Positions 27,622 through 35,843 of a stretch of 64,000 nt of DNA are shown here, piece by piece. Position 1 is the first letter of the stretch; every line of letters starts with the position of its first letter. Position numbers and translations under genes: made by a program. The stretch spans positions 724,204 to 788,203 of the forward strand of contig NZ_JALIRP010000002.1 in the NCBI RefSeq assembly GCF_022898935.1, given 5' to 3'. The DNA is from Paenibacillus mangrovi (GTDB lineage: Bacteria > Bacillota > Bacilli > Paenibacillales > Paenibacillaceae). The notes under the pieces are model-generated. The model saw only the letters and a program-made list of their open reading frames with translations, was not told where the DNA came from and ran no database searches.

Positions 27622-28581
27622 CTATTCCCCTTTGGCCCGGTAAAATGCCTTGTTTTCCAGTGCCCGGACCGGTGTGGTCCAATCCTCAGTGGCAGGCATC
27701 ATGGAAATCGCATCCTCTGCTGCTTGCAGCTTGGCATCCATCTGGTCGATCAGGTGCAGCGCGAGCGCTTCAGGAATTTGCGGCTGAACGGTGCTGCCCC
27801 ATTCCGGCAAATTATGATGCGCCAATATCAAATGCTGCAATAGCACGATCTTTTCCGAGTTTACATCCATGCCATTCGTAATTGCAGCTTCGGTGACCCA
27901 GCCGGCGGCAAGCGGTATATGTCCGATCAGCTTCCCTGTAAAGCTGTACTCACTGACGATGCCAAGCTCCGCTGTCAGCTCTTCCGTCTTGGCGATATCA
28001 TGCAGGATGATGCCCGCAACCAGAAGGTCCCTGTTCAGGAATGGACGCTGTCTGCAAACGAACTCGGCCAGCTCCAGCATCCGCACCGTATGGTAAGCCA
28101 GGCCCCCGTAAAAGGCATGATGCATTGCTTTAGCTGCCGGGTAATGCATCAGCTTGTCGCCCACTTTCTCAAAGCAGTGTTCAATAATGACCTGCAGCTC
28201 AATATCCTGAATACTAGAAGCGGCAGTTTTAATCGAATACACGAGATCATTGGGCGGAACAGGAGCCGCGCGCACAAAATCCGTAATATGAAAGCCGTCT
28301 TCATCGGTTGCCGGACGGATTTTATTGATCTTGAACTGCAGGCGTTCACGGTACAGCTGTACCACTCCACGTACCTTGACCAGCATCGGCGCAAAGAAGG
28401 CTTCCTTGTCCACCGATGAAGCGTCCCAAAACTTGGCGGATATTTCCCCGCTGGTATCTGAAAGAATGATATCCAGATAGTCCTTGGATGGGGTGGAATT
28501 CGTCTGTTTCACCATTACAGATTTCAATAGATAATATCCTGTAACTTCCTGTCCTTCAGTAAATGATTGTATGAGTGTCAT
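27622..28581 (-). CDS. yhaM: 3'-5' exoribonuclease YhaM
   Basis: This 319-residue protein matches YhaM of Gram-positive bacteria, a manganese-dependent exoribonuclease for RNA end trimming. It has an N-terminal OB-fold (about 10-90; TNSTPSKDYLDIILSDTSG) and a C-terminal HD domain with YHTVRMLELAE, ILHDIAKTEEL and HLILAHHNLPEWGS, covering the metal-binding histidines and aspartate. The start at 28581 is the ATG after GGGAGGAGG; the longer frame begins before that site. Confidence 0.92.
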   Translation of the reverse strand: MTLIQSFTEGQEVTGYYLLKSVMVKQTNSTPSKDYLDIILSDTSGEISAKFWDASSVDKEAFFAPMLVKVRGVVQLYRERLQFKINKIRPATDEDGFHITDFVRAAPVPPNDLVYSIKTAASSIQDIELQVIIEHCFEKVGDKLMHYPAAKAMHHAFYGGLAYHTVRMLELAEFVCRQRPFLNRDLLVAGIILHDIAKTEELTAELGIVSEYSFTGKLIGHIPLAAGWVTEAAITNGMDVNSEKIVLLQHLILAHHNLPEWGSTVQPQIPEALALHLIDQMDAKLQAAEDAISMMPATEDWTTPVRALENKAFYRAKGE

Positions 28582-28644
28582 GTCATTCCTCCTCCCAAAA
28601 GTTGATAACACTCCAAGAAACGTTTATCTATATAAATTCCTGTC

Positions 28645-29952
28645 CTACAAAAGTGCATGCAGCACAAAATTGGCAACAAACAAGGCAGCGATGCAATACA
28701 GCACCGGGGATACCTCTCTGGCTTTCCCCTTGGCCAGTTTAACAATCGGGTAAGCGATAAATCCGAAAGCCATGCCATCCACAATACTGTATGTGAAAGG
28801 AATCATGACCATGATTAGAAATGCCGGAAATGCTTCCGTCAAATCGCCAAAATCCATTTCTTTTACGTTCTGAACCATCAACCCGCCGATCACGATCAAG
28901 ATAGGAGCGATGGCACAGTCCGGGATATAAGCGAGTAGCGGAATGAAAAAGAACGTCGCCCCGAATAATACCGCAGACACTAGGGAAGTTAGACCGGTTC
29001 GTCCCCCTGCGGCAATGCCCGCAGTTGTCTCCGCCGCAGCCACGACCGGACTGCTGCCGAAAATACCGGCAAAAATATTCGTCACCGATAAAGCCCGAAG
29101 ACTTCCCTTAAAGTTTTCAGGACGGTCAATCATGCTGGTTTGTGCAGCAATTAGGCCGATATTTTCAAATACGACGATCAGAAGCAGCAGAAATACGGCG
29201 ATCCAGAACACCAGGCTGCCGATGCCCGACCATGATAAATGGCCGAATAACGTACCGTACTGCTTGAAAATAGGGCCGGATTCTATCTGCTGCGCCGGTT
29301 TGACGGCTCCAAGCAGATATGCAAGTCCCGTACCCGTAAGGATACTGATAAGAAGACCACCCTGGACACCGCGGATAAACAGAACCAGTGCAAGCAGCAG
29401 TGTTATGCAGGCTACGATGACCGCTGGATCGCTAAAATGGCCGATCGTGACAAAGGTCGTCTGATGCGCAATAACGATTCCGCTTTTTTGCAGCCCGATG
29501 AAGGTCAGGAACAAGCCGATCCCGACGGTAATCCCGTGCTGCAGATTTTGAGGTATGGCCTCACTGATAATGCGGTACAAAGACGTAAACGTCACAATCG
29601 TAAACAGTACGCCGGTGACGGAAACGACCATCAAAGCTTCTTCCCAGCTCAGCTTCATGGAATGCACCAGTGTGTAGGTGAAGAATGCGTTAATCCCCAT
29701 ACCCGGCACGACCACAATCGGCGATTTGCCGCCAAAGGCCATCAGCAAACAGCCAACGATCGAAGTCAAAATGGTGCCAATCATCGCAGCTTTCAGCGGC
29801 ATTCCCGCATCATGCAGGATGTTCGCGTTAACCATTACGATATACACAACGGAAAAATAAGAAACCGCTCCAGCAACGAGCTCTTTTTTCCAGTTATCTC
29901 CTGGTCTGAGACCGAGACTTTTCTGCCAAAAACCTGACTTCAAAGAAATCAT
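28645..29952 (-). CDS. NCS2 family permease, AzgA-type purine transporter
   Basis: This is a 435-residue membrane protein with 12-14 helices, of the AzgA/PbuG/PbuO branch of nucleobase permeases, which import hypoxanthine, guanine or adenine with protons. Family motifs include VVPGMGINAFFTYT (about 75-88), GLFLTFIGLQKSG and SSPVVAAAETTAGIAAGGRTG (here spread over about 300-320). No purine riboswitch is visible in the short upstream region, unlike pbuG of B. subtilis. The next gene upstream (tcdA) ends with a terminator, so this gene has its own promoter. Confidence 0.9.
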   Translation of the reverse strand: MISLKSGFWQKSLGLRPGDNWKKELVAGAVSYFSVVYIVMVNANILHDAGMPLKAAMIGTILTSIVGCLLMAFGGKSPIVVVPGMGINAFFTYTLVHSMKLSWEEALMVVSVTGVLFTIVTFTSLYRIISEAIPQNLQHGITVGIGLFLTFIGLQKSGIVIAHQTTFVTIGHFSDPAVIVACITLLLALVLFIRGVQGGLLISILTGTGLAYLLGAVKPAQQIESGPIFKQYGTLFGHLSWSGIGSLVFWIAVFLLLLIVVFENIGLIAAQTSMIDRPENFKGSLRALSVTNIFAGIFGSSPVVAAAETTAGIAAGGRTGLTSLVSAVLFGATFFFIPLLAYIPDCAIAPILIVIGGLMVQNVKEMDFGDLTEAFPAFLIMVMIPFTYSIVDGMAFGFIAYPIVKLAKGKAREVSPVLYCIAALFVANFVLHALL

Positions 29953-30019
29953 CCTCTTTCCTTATACCACCCAAAAAGTAGAGCAAACGCTTCAAGCATA
30001 ACCGAATCCGAAACAAAAA

Positions 30020-30053
30020 GGCGTGACCGCCGTTATATACGGCCATTCACGCC
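30020..30053 (-). terminator. Intrinsic terminator after tcdA
   Basis: GGCGTGA and TCACGCC enclose a second stem GCCGT/ACGGC. On the minus strand this is followed by TTTTTG. It closes the hisS-aspS-tcdA transcript. Confidence 0.88.
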
Positions 30054-30094
30054 ATATGATTGTACCACACTTTGACTCCGGGCAGTGCTGTTCT

Positions 30095-30850
30095 TTATAA
30101 CTCGATTCCTGCTTTTTTCAGCAGATCCTTCACAGCCACGCTGACCATGATCAGACCGGCAACCGGAGGAACGAAAGCGTTGCTCGCTGGAGGCTGCTTC
30201 GCTTTGCGGATGGCCGGAGCGTTTTCGGGTACGATTTTCTCCGTAACGTCCACACGCGGCTTCATCGGCTCCTCGGTGGAAAATACGACCTTTACTCCTT
30301 TTTTGATGCCGTCCTTGCGAAGCTTGGTACGAATAACCCGGGCAATCGGGTCAACCGACGTTTTGGAGATATCGGCCACCTGGAAGCGGCTTGGGTCCAT
30401 CTTGTTCGCAGCACCCATGCTGGAGATAATCGGGATTTTGCGTTTGAGGCATTCTTTGATCAGATGAATCTTGTAAGAAACGGTATCGGACGCATCCAGC
30501 ACATAATCCAAATCGAATTTGAAGAGCTCCTCATAGGTTTCTTCGGTATAGAACATGTTCAGGGCGATCGCTTCGCATTCAGGATTGATCAACTTGATCC
30601 GCTCGACCATCAGATCGGCTTTCTTTTGGCCGACCGTTGTGGTCAGAGCATGGATTTGACGGTTAATGTTCGTAATATCCACTACATCCTTGTCAATCAA
30701 GATCAGCTTACCGACACCCGTACGGGCGAGGGCCTCCGCTGCAATAGAGCCCACTCCGCCGATACCGAGCACAGCCACCGTGCTGTTCTTCATAGCTTCC
30801 AGACCTTCCGGTCCTATCGCAAGTTCCGTACGGGAAAACTGGTTGAGCAT
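30095..30850 (-). CDS. tcdA: tRNA threonylcarbamoyladenosine dehydratase TcdA (YrvM)
   Basis: This 251-residue E1/ThiF-like enzyme uses ATP to cyclise t6A37 to ct6A in ANN-decoding tRNAs. The N-terminal nucleotide-binding motif is VLGIGGVGSIAAEAL (about 29-43), with DKDVVDITNINRQ following. The catalytic-loop region and SAMGAANKMDPSRF come later. Its length is close to that of CsdL/TcdA. It lies 25 bases downstream of aspS, as in B. subtilis (aspS-yrvM). Confidence 0.93.
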   Translation of the reverse strand: MLNQFSRTELAIGPEGLEAMKNSTVAVLGIGGVGSIAAEALARTGVGKLILIDKDVVDITNINRQIHALTTTVGQKKADLMVERIKLINPECEAIALNMFYTEETYEELFKFDLDYVLDASDTVSYKIHLIKECLKRKIPIISSMGAANKMDPSRFQVADISKTSVDPIARVIRTKLRKDGIKKGVKVVFSTEEPMKPRVDVTEKIVPENAPAIRKAKQPPASNAFVPPVAGLIMVSVAVKDLLKKAGIEL

Positions 30851-30874
30851 AATGTATGGAGGCCTCCCTTTATT

Positions 30875-32659
30875 TTAGGCATTCACTTTTTTATCTTCTG
30901 GTTTTTTCGCCAGTTTAATATGGAGCTGGTCAAGCTGCGATGGATCTACCGGAGACGGTGCGTCCATCAGCAGGTCTGTGGCGCTTGCCGTTTTCGGGAA
31001 TGCAATCGTCTCGCGCAGATTGCTGCGTCCGGCCAAAAGCATCACAAGGCGGTCAAGTCCAAAGGCAATTCCGCCATGCGGAGGCGTGCCGTATTCGAAG
31101 GCATCCAGCAGGTAGCCGAATTTCTCGCGCGCGAGTTCCGGAGACATGCCAAGAGCGTTAAACATTTTCTCTTGAATATCGCGTTTGTAAATACGCATCG
31201 AACCGCCGCCCACTTCGTAGCCGTTCAGTACAATGTCATATGCTTGTGCGCGCACTTTAAGCGGATCGGTGTCGAACAGCTCCAGATCCTCGTCGTTTGG
31301 ACGGGTGAATGGATGGTGTTCCGCTACATAACGTTTGGCTTCCTCATCGTAGCTGAGCAGCGGGAAGTCTGTAACCCAAGCGAATTTAAACACGTTGTCG
31401 TCGATCAGGCCGAGATCGCGTCCGATTTTCAGACGGAGTGCGCCCAGAACATCGGCTACAACCTTCTTGTTGTCCGCGGAGAACAACAGCAAGTCGCCGT
31501 CTTCGGCTCCCGTGCGCTCTCTTACGGCTTCGATTTCCTGTTCAGTGAAGAACTTCACGATCGGCCCTTTGAATTCGCCGTCTTTCACTTGAATCCATGC
31601 GAGGCCTTTGGCACCGTAACGGGCAGCATATGGTCCGAGATCGTCGATATCCTTACGGCTCCAAGTACCGCAGCCTTTAGCGTTCAAGCACTTCACTTCG
31701 CCGCCTTTTTCGATGACGGACGCGAATACCTTAACGCCACTATTTGCTACGATATCGTTCATTTCAACCAATTCAAGGCCAAAACGAAGGTCCGGTTTGT
31801 CGGAGCCGTATTTGCCCATCGCTTCGTCGTACGTAATGCGCTGGAACGGAGTCGTCAGCTCTACGCCGATCGTTTCCCTGAACAATTTCACCATCAGCTG
31901 CTCCATCATGTTCAGCAACGTGTCACGGTCAAGGAAGGATGTCTCAATGTCGACTTGCGTAAACTCAGGCTGACGGTCTGCACGCAGGTCCTCGTCACGG
32001 AAGCAGCGAGCGATTTGGTAGTAGCGTTCCAGACCGCTTACCATCAGAAGCTGCTTGTAAAGTTGCGGCGATTGCGGCAGGGCGAAGAATTCGCCGGAGT
32101 GCACGCGGCTAGGCACCAGGTAATCGCGGGCGCCTTCTGGCGAGCTCTTGGTCAGAATCGGAGTCTCAACATCGATAAATCCGTTCTCATCCAGAAAATC
32201 ACGGAATACTTTGGATGCTTTCGAGCGCAGCATCAGCGTTTTTTGCATTTCCGGACGGCGCAGGTCCAGATATCTGTATTTCAAACGCAGCTGTTCGTCC
32301 ACTTCAACGCCGTCTTCGATGAAGAACGGAGGCGTTTTGGCTGCGTTCAGTACTTCGATTTCGGTAATATGAACTTCAATTTCGCCTGTGGGGAGGTTAG
32401 GGTTAATCGTTTCCGCATCGCGTTTTACGACTTTACCGGATACCGACAGCACATATTCGCTGCGCACTTTATCGGCAATAGCCAGTGCTTCGCCGGAGTA
32501 AGCAGGGTTAAATACGATTTGCACGATACCGCTGCGGTCACGCAGATCGATAAAGAGTACGCCCCCGAGGTCGCGGCGGGTTTGTACCCAGCCGTTCAGT
32601 GTTACGGTTTCTCCAATATGTCCTGTGGTCAGGCTTCCGCATTGATGAGTCCTAAGCAT
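30875..32659 (-). CDS. aspS: Aspartate-tRNA ligase
   Basis: This 594-residue class II synthetase has the bacterial layout: an N-terminal anticodon-binding OB domain (about 1-105, with [20 protein letters not shown]), catalytic motifs including [14 protein letters not shown] and [16 protein letters not shown], a GAD insertion (about 290-400), and the C-terminal motif 3 [15 protein letters not shown]. It is 27 bases downstream of hisS, under the same T-box. Confidence 0.97.
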   Translation of the reverse strand: MLRTHQCGSLTTGHIGETVTLNGWVQTRRDLGGVLFIDLRDRSGIVQIVFNPAYSGEALAIADKVRSEYVLSVSGKVVKRDAETINPNLPTGEIEVHITEIEVLNAAKTPPFFIEDGVEVDEQLRLKYRYLDLRRPEMQKTLMLRSKASKVFRDFLDENGFIDVETPILTKSSPEGARDYLVPSRVHSGEFFALPQSPQLYKQLLMVSGLERYYQIARCFRDEDLRADRQPEFTQVDIETSFLDRDTLLNMMEQLMVKLFRETIGVELTTPFQRITYDEAMGKYGSDKPDLRFGLELVEMNDIVANSGVKVFASVIEKGGEVKCLNAKGCGTWSRKDIDDLGPYAARYGAKGLAWIQVKDGEFKGPIVKFFTEQEIEAVRERTGAEDGDLLLFSADNKKVVADVLGALRLKIGRDLGLIDDNVFKFAWVTDFPLLSYDEEAKRYVAEHHPFTRPNDEDLELFDTDPLKVRAQAYDIVLNGYEVGGGSMRIYKRDIQEKMFNALGMSPELAREKFGYLLDAFEYGTPPHGGIAFGLDRLVMLLAGRSNLRETIAFPKTASATDLLMDAPSPVDPSQLDQLHIKLAKKPEDKKVNA

Positions 32660-32685
32660 GTTTTCTCATACCCCTTTATTATGAT

Positions 32686-33948
32686 TTAAGCCTTTTCGGC
32701 AAATTCCCTTAATTTCAGTGAGAGCTCGCTCAGCTTAACGGTTTGCTGCTCGCCTGTTGTCATCAATTTCAGGGCAATTTCTCCCCGCTCCAGTTCGTCG
32801 TCGCCCAGAATGGCCGTTACTTTGGCATGAAAGCGGTCCGCGGATTTCATCTGGGCTTTCATTTTTCTTCCCAAATAATCGCGTTCAGCCGACAAGCCCT
32901 CTTTGCGTACGAGATACAGCTGTTTCGTAATCTCCCGGTCAGCGGCTTCGCCCAAAGCTACAAAATACACGTCCAGCGGTTTGACCGCATTCAGGTCGAT
33001 TTCCTGTTTGTCCAGAATGAGCAGAATGCGTTCAAGACCCAGTCCAAGCCCGATTCCCGGCTGGTCTGGTCCGCCGATTTCACTGACCAGACCGTTATAA
33101 CGGCCACCGCCGCCGATCGTATCGATTGCGCCAATGCCTTGCGCTTTATATTCGAACGCCGTGTGCGTGTAATAATCGAGACCGCGCACAAGCCGGTGAT
33201 TCACGACAAAGTCCACGTCCATATCCGTCAGGTATTGTTTCACCTGTTCGAAGTGAGTCGTGCATTCCTCGTCCAGGCTGTCCAAAATCGAAGGCGCACC
33301 CGTAAATTTATCCTGGTCTACCTTGCAATCCAGCACGCGCATCGGGTTGCGCTCCATACGGGACTGGCAGTCTTTGCACAGGCTGTCCTTCATCGGCGTG
33401 AGGAATTCCAGCAGCTTCTCGCGGTATGCCGCACGGCTGGCCGGATTGCCGACAGAGTTGATCTCCACCTTCACACCCTGCAGCCCAAGCTCCTTGCAGA
33501 ATTGATATCCCAGGGATACAACCTCTGCATCGATTGCCGGATCAACAGCTCCGAAGGCTTCGACGCCAAACTGGTGAAACTGGCGGTAGCGTCCCGCCTG
33601 CGGACGTTCGTAACGGAACATCGGCCCGATATAATACAGCTTGCTTACATCAGGTTCCCCGTAAAGCTTGTTCTCCACATAAGAACGAACAACCCCTGCG
33701 GTCCCTTCCGGACGGAGCGTCATGCTGCGGTCACCCTTGTCCTTAAACGAATACATTTCCTTTTCGACGATATCCGTCGTTTCGCCAACGCCCCGTTCAA
33801 ACAGCTCCGTTTGTTCAAACAACGGTGTGCGGATTTCCCGGTAATTGAAACGCCGGCACAAGTCTCTGGCTTTTTCCTCGACAAACTGCCACTTTTCTAC
33901 CACACCCGGTAAAAAATCCTGAGTACCTGTCGGTTTTTGGTAAGCCAT
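32686..33948 (-). CDS. hisS: Histidine-tRNA ligase
   Basis: This 420-residue class II synthetase is of normal bacterial length. Motif 2 region: FRYERPQAGRYRQFHQFGVEAFG. The histidine-specific segments LVRGLDYYTHTAFE and GGGGRYNGL are intact, and a C-terminal anticodon-binding domain follows. The start is the ATG at 33948, about seven bases after GGGGG; the longer frame starts before this site. It heads the hisS-aspS-tcdA operon controlled by an upstream T-box. Confidence 0.97.
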   Translation of the reverse strand: MAYQKPTGTQDFLPGVVEKWQFVEEKARDLCRRFNYREIRTPLFEQTELFERGVGETTDIVEKEMYSFKDKGDRSMTLRPEGTAGVVRSYVENKLYGEPDVSKLYYIGPMFRYERPQAGRYRQFHQFGVEAFGAVDPAIDAEVVSLGYQFCKELGLQGVKVEINSVGNPASRAAYREKLLEFLTPMKDSLCKDCQSRMERNPMRVLDCKVDQDKFTGAPSILDSLDEECTTHFEQVKQYLTDMDVDFVVNHRLVRGLDYYTHTAFEYKAQGIGAIDTIGGGGRYNGLVSEIGGPDQPGIGLGLGLERILLILDKQEIDLNAVKPLDVYFVALGEAADREITKQLYLVRKEGLSAERDYLGRKMKAQMKSADRFHAKVTAILGDDELERGEIALKLMTTGEQQTVKLSELSLKLREFAEKA

Positions 33949-34040
33949 GGTTCTACCCCCATTCAAAATATTCTCTTTTTATTCCAAAAAAGCATCACTC
34001 ATCAAAGCATAGGATTGCAAATCAGGAGAAAACAAAAAAT

Positions 34041-34350
34041 CCCTCGCCCTGCTGCTCTAATAAGCAAACAGGGACGAGGGATTGTACTTAATCAATCACC
34101 CGTGGTGCCACCCACATTCCGGACGCTCATCAAACACTATTGCATCCGCTTCATACGATTAACGCCCGTTCCGCGCAGTACGTCTACTAACAGCTCTCTC
34201 CGATAAAGGAGCCTTTCGCTGCTTTCGCCGCCTGTTCTCGGGGAAGTCATTCATCCGGTCATCCATAGAATCCTTCCAGCCTAGGGGATTCCTCTCTAAA
34301 TGGTGGGGCACGGACTACTTGGTCCCGTCATTGAATCAAATTTAGATTAT
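34041..34350 (-). promoter_or_regulatory. T-box riboswitch leader of hisS-aspS
   Basis: The T-box sequence GGGTGGCACCACGG lies at 34100-34113 on the minus strand, followed by a strong terminator (CCCTCGTCCCTG region, 34041-34080) and TTTTTTG. In stem I, an AGUA element and paired GUCCG/CGGAU place the specifier loop at GAAUGACUU, giving GAC (34246-34248), an aspartate codon, rather than a histidine codon. The control thus appears to sense uncharged tRNA-Asp, although hisS is the first gene. Boundaries and fold are by eye. Confidence 0.9.
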
Positions 34351-34356
34351 TTTTAG

Positions 34357-34385
34357 ATTTTAATAAACCGCTGCACTAAAGTCAA
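34357..34385 (-). promoter_or_regulatory. Sigma-A promoter of the hisS T-box transcript
   Basis: On the minus strand TTGACT (34380-34385) is followed after 17 bases by TAAAAT (34357-34362), just upstream of the T-box leader. Confidence 0.8.
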
Positions 34386-34403
34386 GTGCGAAACAAAAGA
34401 AAA

Positions 34404-34425
34404 ACCTACAATCCGTATTGTAGGT
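34404..34425 (-). terminator. Intrinsic terminator after the 34.5-kb hypothetical gene
   Basis: ACCTACAAT and ATTGTAGGT form a perfect 9-bp stem with a four-base loop, followed on the minus strand by TTTTTC. It lies about 120 bases after the stop at 34545 and just upstream of the hisS promoter. Confidence 0.8.
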
Positions 34426-34544
34426 CCAAAAGGTTTTATATTAAAAAAGGGGGTCATGCTGTTATTATAAACAGGCTATATTAAAGGATTATGAAACTAA
34501 TATTACAGTTACATTACAATCAAGAAAGCGCTTTATTATGGGGT

Positions 34545-35024
34545 TTAATCAAATATCTCGACATAACCGCCACTCTCGCGCAGCTTGTTCACTACCTCGG
34601 AGTAAATCTCGTCCTTTACATTGCAGGATAGAACGTATTTCAGATCACGGGTATCGTCCAGGCCAGCATTCGCATCGGCAATGCCGAACAGCGGCTCATC
34701 CTCATTCAGATCACGGCGCAGTGAACGTTCCTCAGGCGAAGTGTCTTCGCTTTGACGGTATATGTCGTTCTCACCATCAACGACCGGAATAACCAAAGCT
34801 GCATAAGCTATACCAGGCGCACCGCCGGCACCAACCGCACCGCCTGTGTTCATATTCCCGGCAATATTTACCGGAGCAATCGGTAGCAGGATACGTCTGT
34901 CACCGTCCAGCGCTGTACCTAAGCGGCTGACCTCCAAATGATCGGTATCTGTCCCGATTAATTTGGTTTTCGCCGTCTCCGCGTCATCCTCGGTCTTGAA
35001 ATAAGCTTGAATCTGCTTTGTCAT
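34545..35024 (-). CDS. Hypothetical protein with glycine-rich centre
   Basis: This is a 159-residue acidic protein that I do not recognise. The N-terminal 35 residues (MTKQIQAYFKTEDDAETAKT...) and the C-terminal 35 (LKYVLSCNVKDEIYSEVV...) each look like a beta-alpha-beta half of a ferredoxin-like fold. Between them lies a small glycine-rich stretch (NTGGAVGAGGAPG) followed by an acidic stretch. The pattern is reminiscent of small stress proteins of the YflT type, but that is a guess. The start at 35024 has GGAGG nine bases upstream; a longer frame runs to 35108 through a terminator. Confidence 0.7.
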   Translation of the reverse strand: MTKQIQAYFKTEDDAETAKTKLIGTDTDHLEVSRLGTALDGDRRILLPIAPVNIAGNMNTGGAVGAGGAPGIAYAALVIPVVDGENDIYRQSEDTSPEERSLRRDLNEDEPLFGIADANAGLDDTRDLKYVLSCNVKDEIYSEVVNKLRESGGYVEIFD

Positions 35025-35077
35025 AATTATAGCCTCCTCGACTGGGATTCTTGCCCCGGAATCCGGCAAAAAAAAGA

Positions 35078-35099
35078 AGGTTCCCCTAATGGGAAACCT
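35078..35099 (-). terminator. Intrinsic terminator after the dtd/small-gene transcript
   Basis: AGGTTCCC and GGGAAACCT form an 8-9 bp stem, followed on the minus strand by TCTTTTTTTT. It lies 31 bases after the stop of the small gene at 35130 and upstream of the hypothetical gene at 34545. Confidence 0.85.
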
Positions 35100-35129
35100 G
35101 CTCTTCATTCATAATCTCCGTCAGCTTGA

Positions 35130-35288
35130 TTACCGCATTGAATAAGGGGCTCCTTTTCCTTTGCTGTAACCGTTCCACAAGGGAAAAGGTATTTCACCTG
35201 CCCGCTCTAACTTTACAGCCTCTCTGACGGATTCAAGCGGCATAAGCGGCATAAGCTTCAATGCAAACGCATGAGAGGATTGACGCAT
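35130..35288 (-). CDS. Small unknown protein (52 residues) downstream of dtd
   Basis: An ATG at 35286-35288 preceded by AAAGGAG with nine-base spacing opens a 52-codon frame ending at TAA 35130-35132. The product begins MRQSSHAFALKLMPLMPLES and ends with a basic, aromatic tail (GNGYSKGKGAPYSMR region, here WNGYSKGKG). There is no membrane helix or signal. It lies between dtd and a strong terminator, so it would be the last gene of the relA-dtd transcript. No family is recognised. The good ribosome site and position argue for a real gene. Confidence 0.65.
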   Translation of the reverse strand: MRQSSHAFALKLMPLMPLESVREAVKLERAGEIPFPLWNGYSKGKGAPYSMR

Positions 35289-35352
35289 AAATGACGGCTC
35301 CTTTAGATGAAAGCTGATGTCCTACTATCAGCATTCCCGCGCTTCCGCTTTT

Positions 35353-35802
35353 CTATGCCGTCGTTTTGCTGTCGATAATCAGTGTGACCGGTCCCCAATT
35401 GGTAAACGATACATCCATCATTTCACCAAAACGTCCCGTTGCCACCTCAAGCCCCTTTGCAGCCAGTTCTAGGTTGAAGTATTCATAAAGGGCAAGCGCC
35501 GCATCAGGTTTGGCTGCAGCCATAAAGTTCGGACGCTTCCCTTTGCGGCAATCACCATACAATGTAAACTGCGATACGGACAGAACGCCGCCGCCCACAT
35601 CCGTTACGCTGTAATTCATTTTGCCTTCGTTATCCTCGAAAATACGCAAGCCGGCAACCTTGTCGGCCAAATACTGCGCATCCTTTTCGGTGTCTTCATG
35701 GGTCACACCTACAAGAACCATCAGCCCCTGGCTGATCTGGCCTGTGATGTCCCCGTTAACGGTTACCTGCGCTTCCTTGCAGCGTTGAACGACAACTCTC
35801 AT
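35353..35802 (-). CDS. dtd: D-aminoacyl-tRNA deacylase
   Basis: This 149-residue enzyme removes D-amino acids (and glycine from tRNA-Ala) mis-attached to tRNA. The motifs [15 protein letters not shown] (catalytic side) and [10 protein letters not shown] (chiral-checking GP motif) are both present. The family's usual length is 145-150. It is 42 bases downstream of relA, the conserved order in Bacillales (relA-yrvI). Confidence 0.96.
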   Translation of the reverse strand: MRVVVQRCKEAQVTVNGDITGQISQGLMVLVGVTHEDTEKDAQYLADKVAGLRIFEDNEGKMNYSVTDVGGGVLSVSQFTLYGDCRKGKRPNFMAAAKPDAALALYEYFNLELAAKGLEVATGRFGEMMDVSFTNWGPVTLIIDSKTTA

Positions 35803-35843
35803 GCTGATGTACTACGCTCCTTTTTCCACTCAAAAATCACATG

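Noticed and set aside
29953..30019. A purine riboswitch before the AzgA-type permease
   Set aside because: The gap is too short and holds none of the conserved aptamer core.
30464..32689. A 741-codon plus-strand open frame opposite tcdA and aspS
   Set aside because: It is the antisense shadow of two well-conserved minus-strand genes, crosses their boundary, and has no matching ribosome site or recognisable domain.
32743..33912. A 389-codon plus-strand frame opposite hisS
   Set aside because: It is entirely antisense to hisS, whose class II motifs are intact; no family resemblance.
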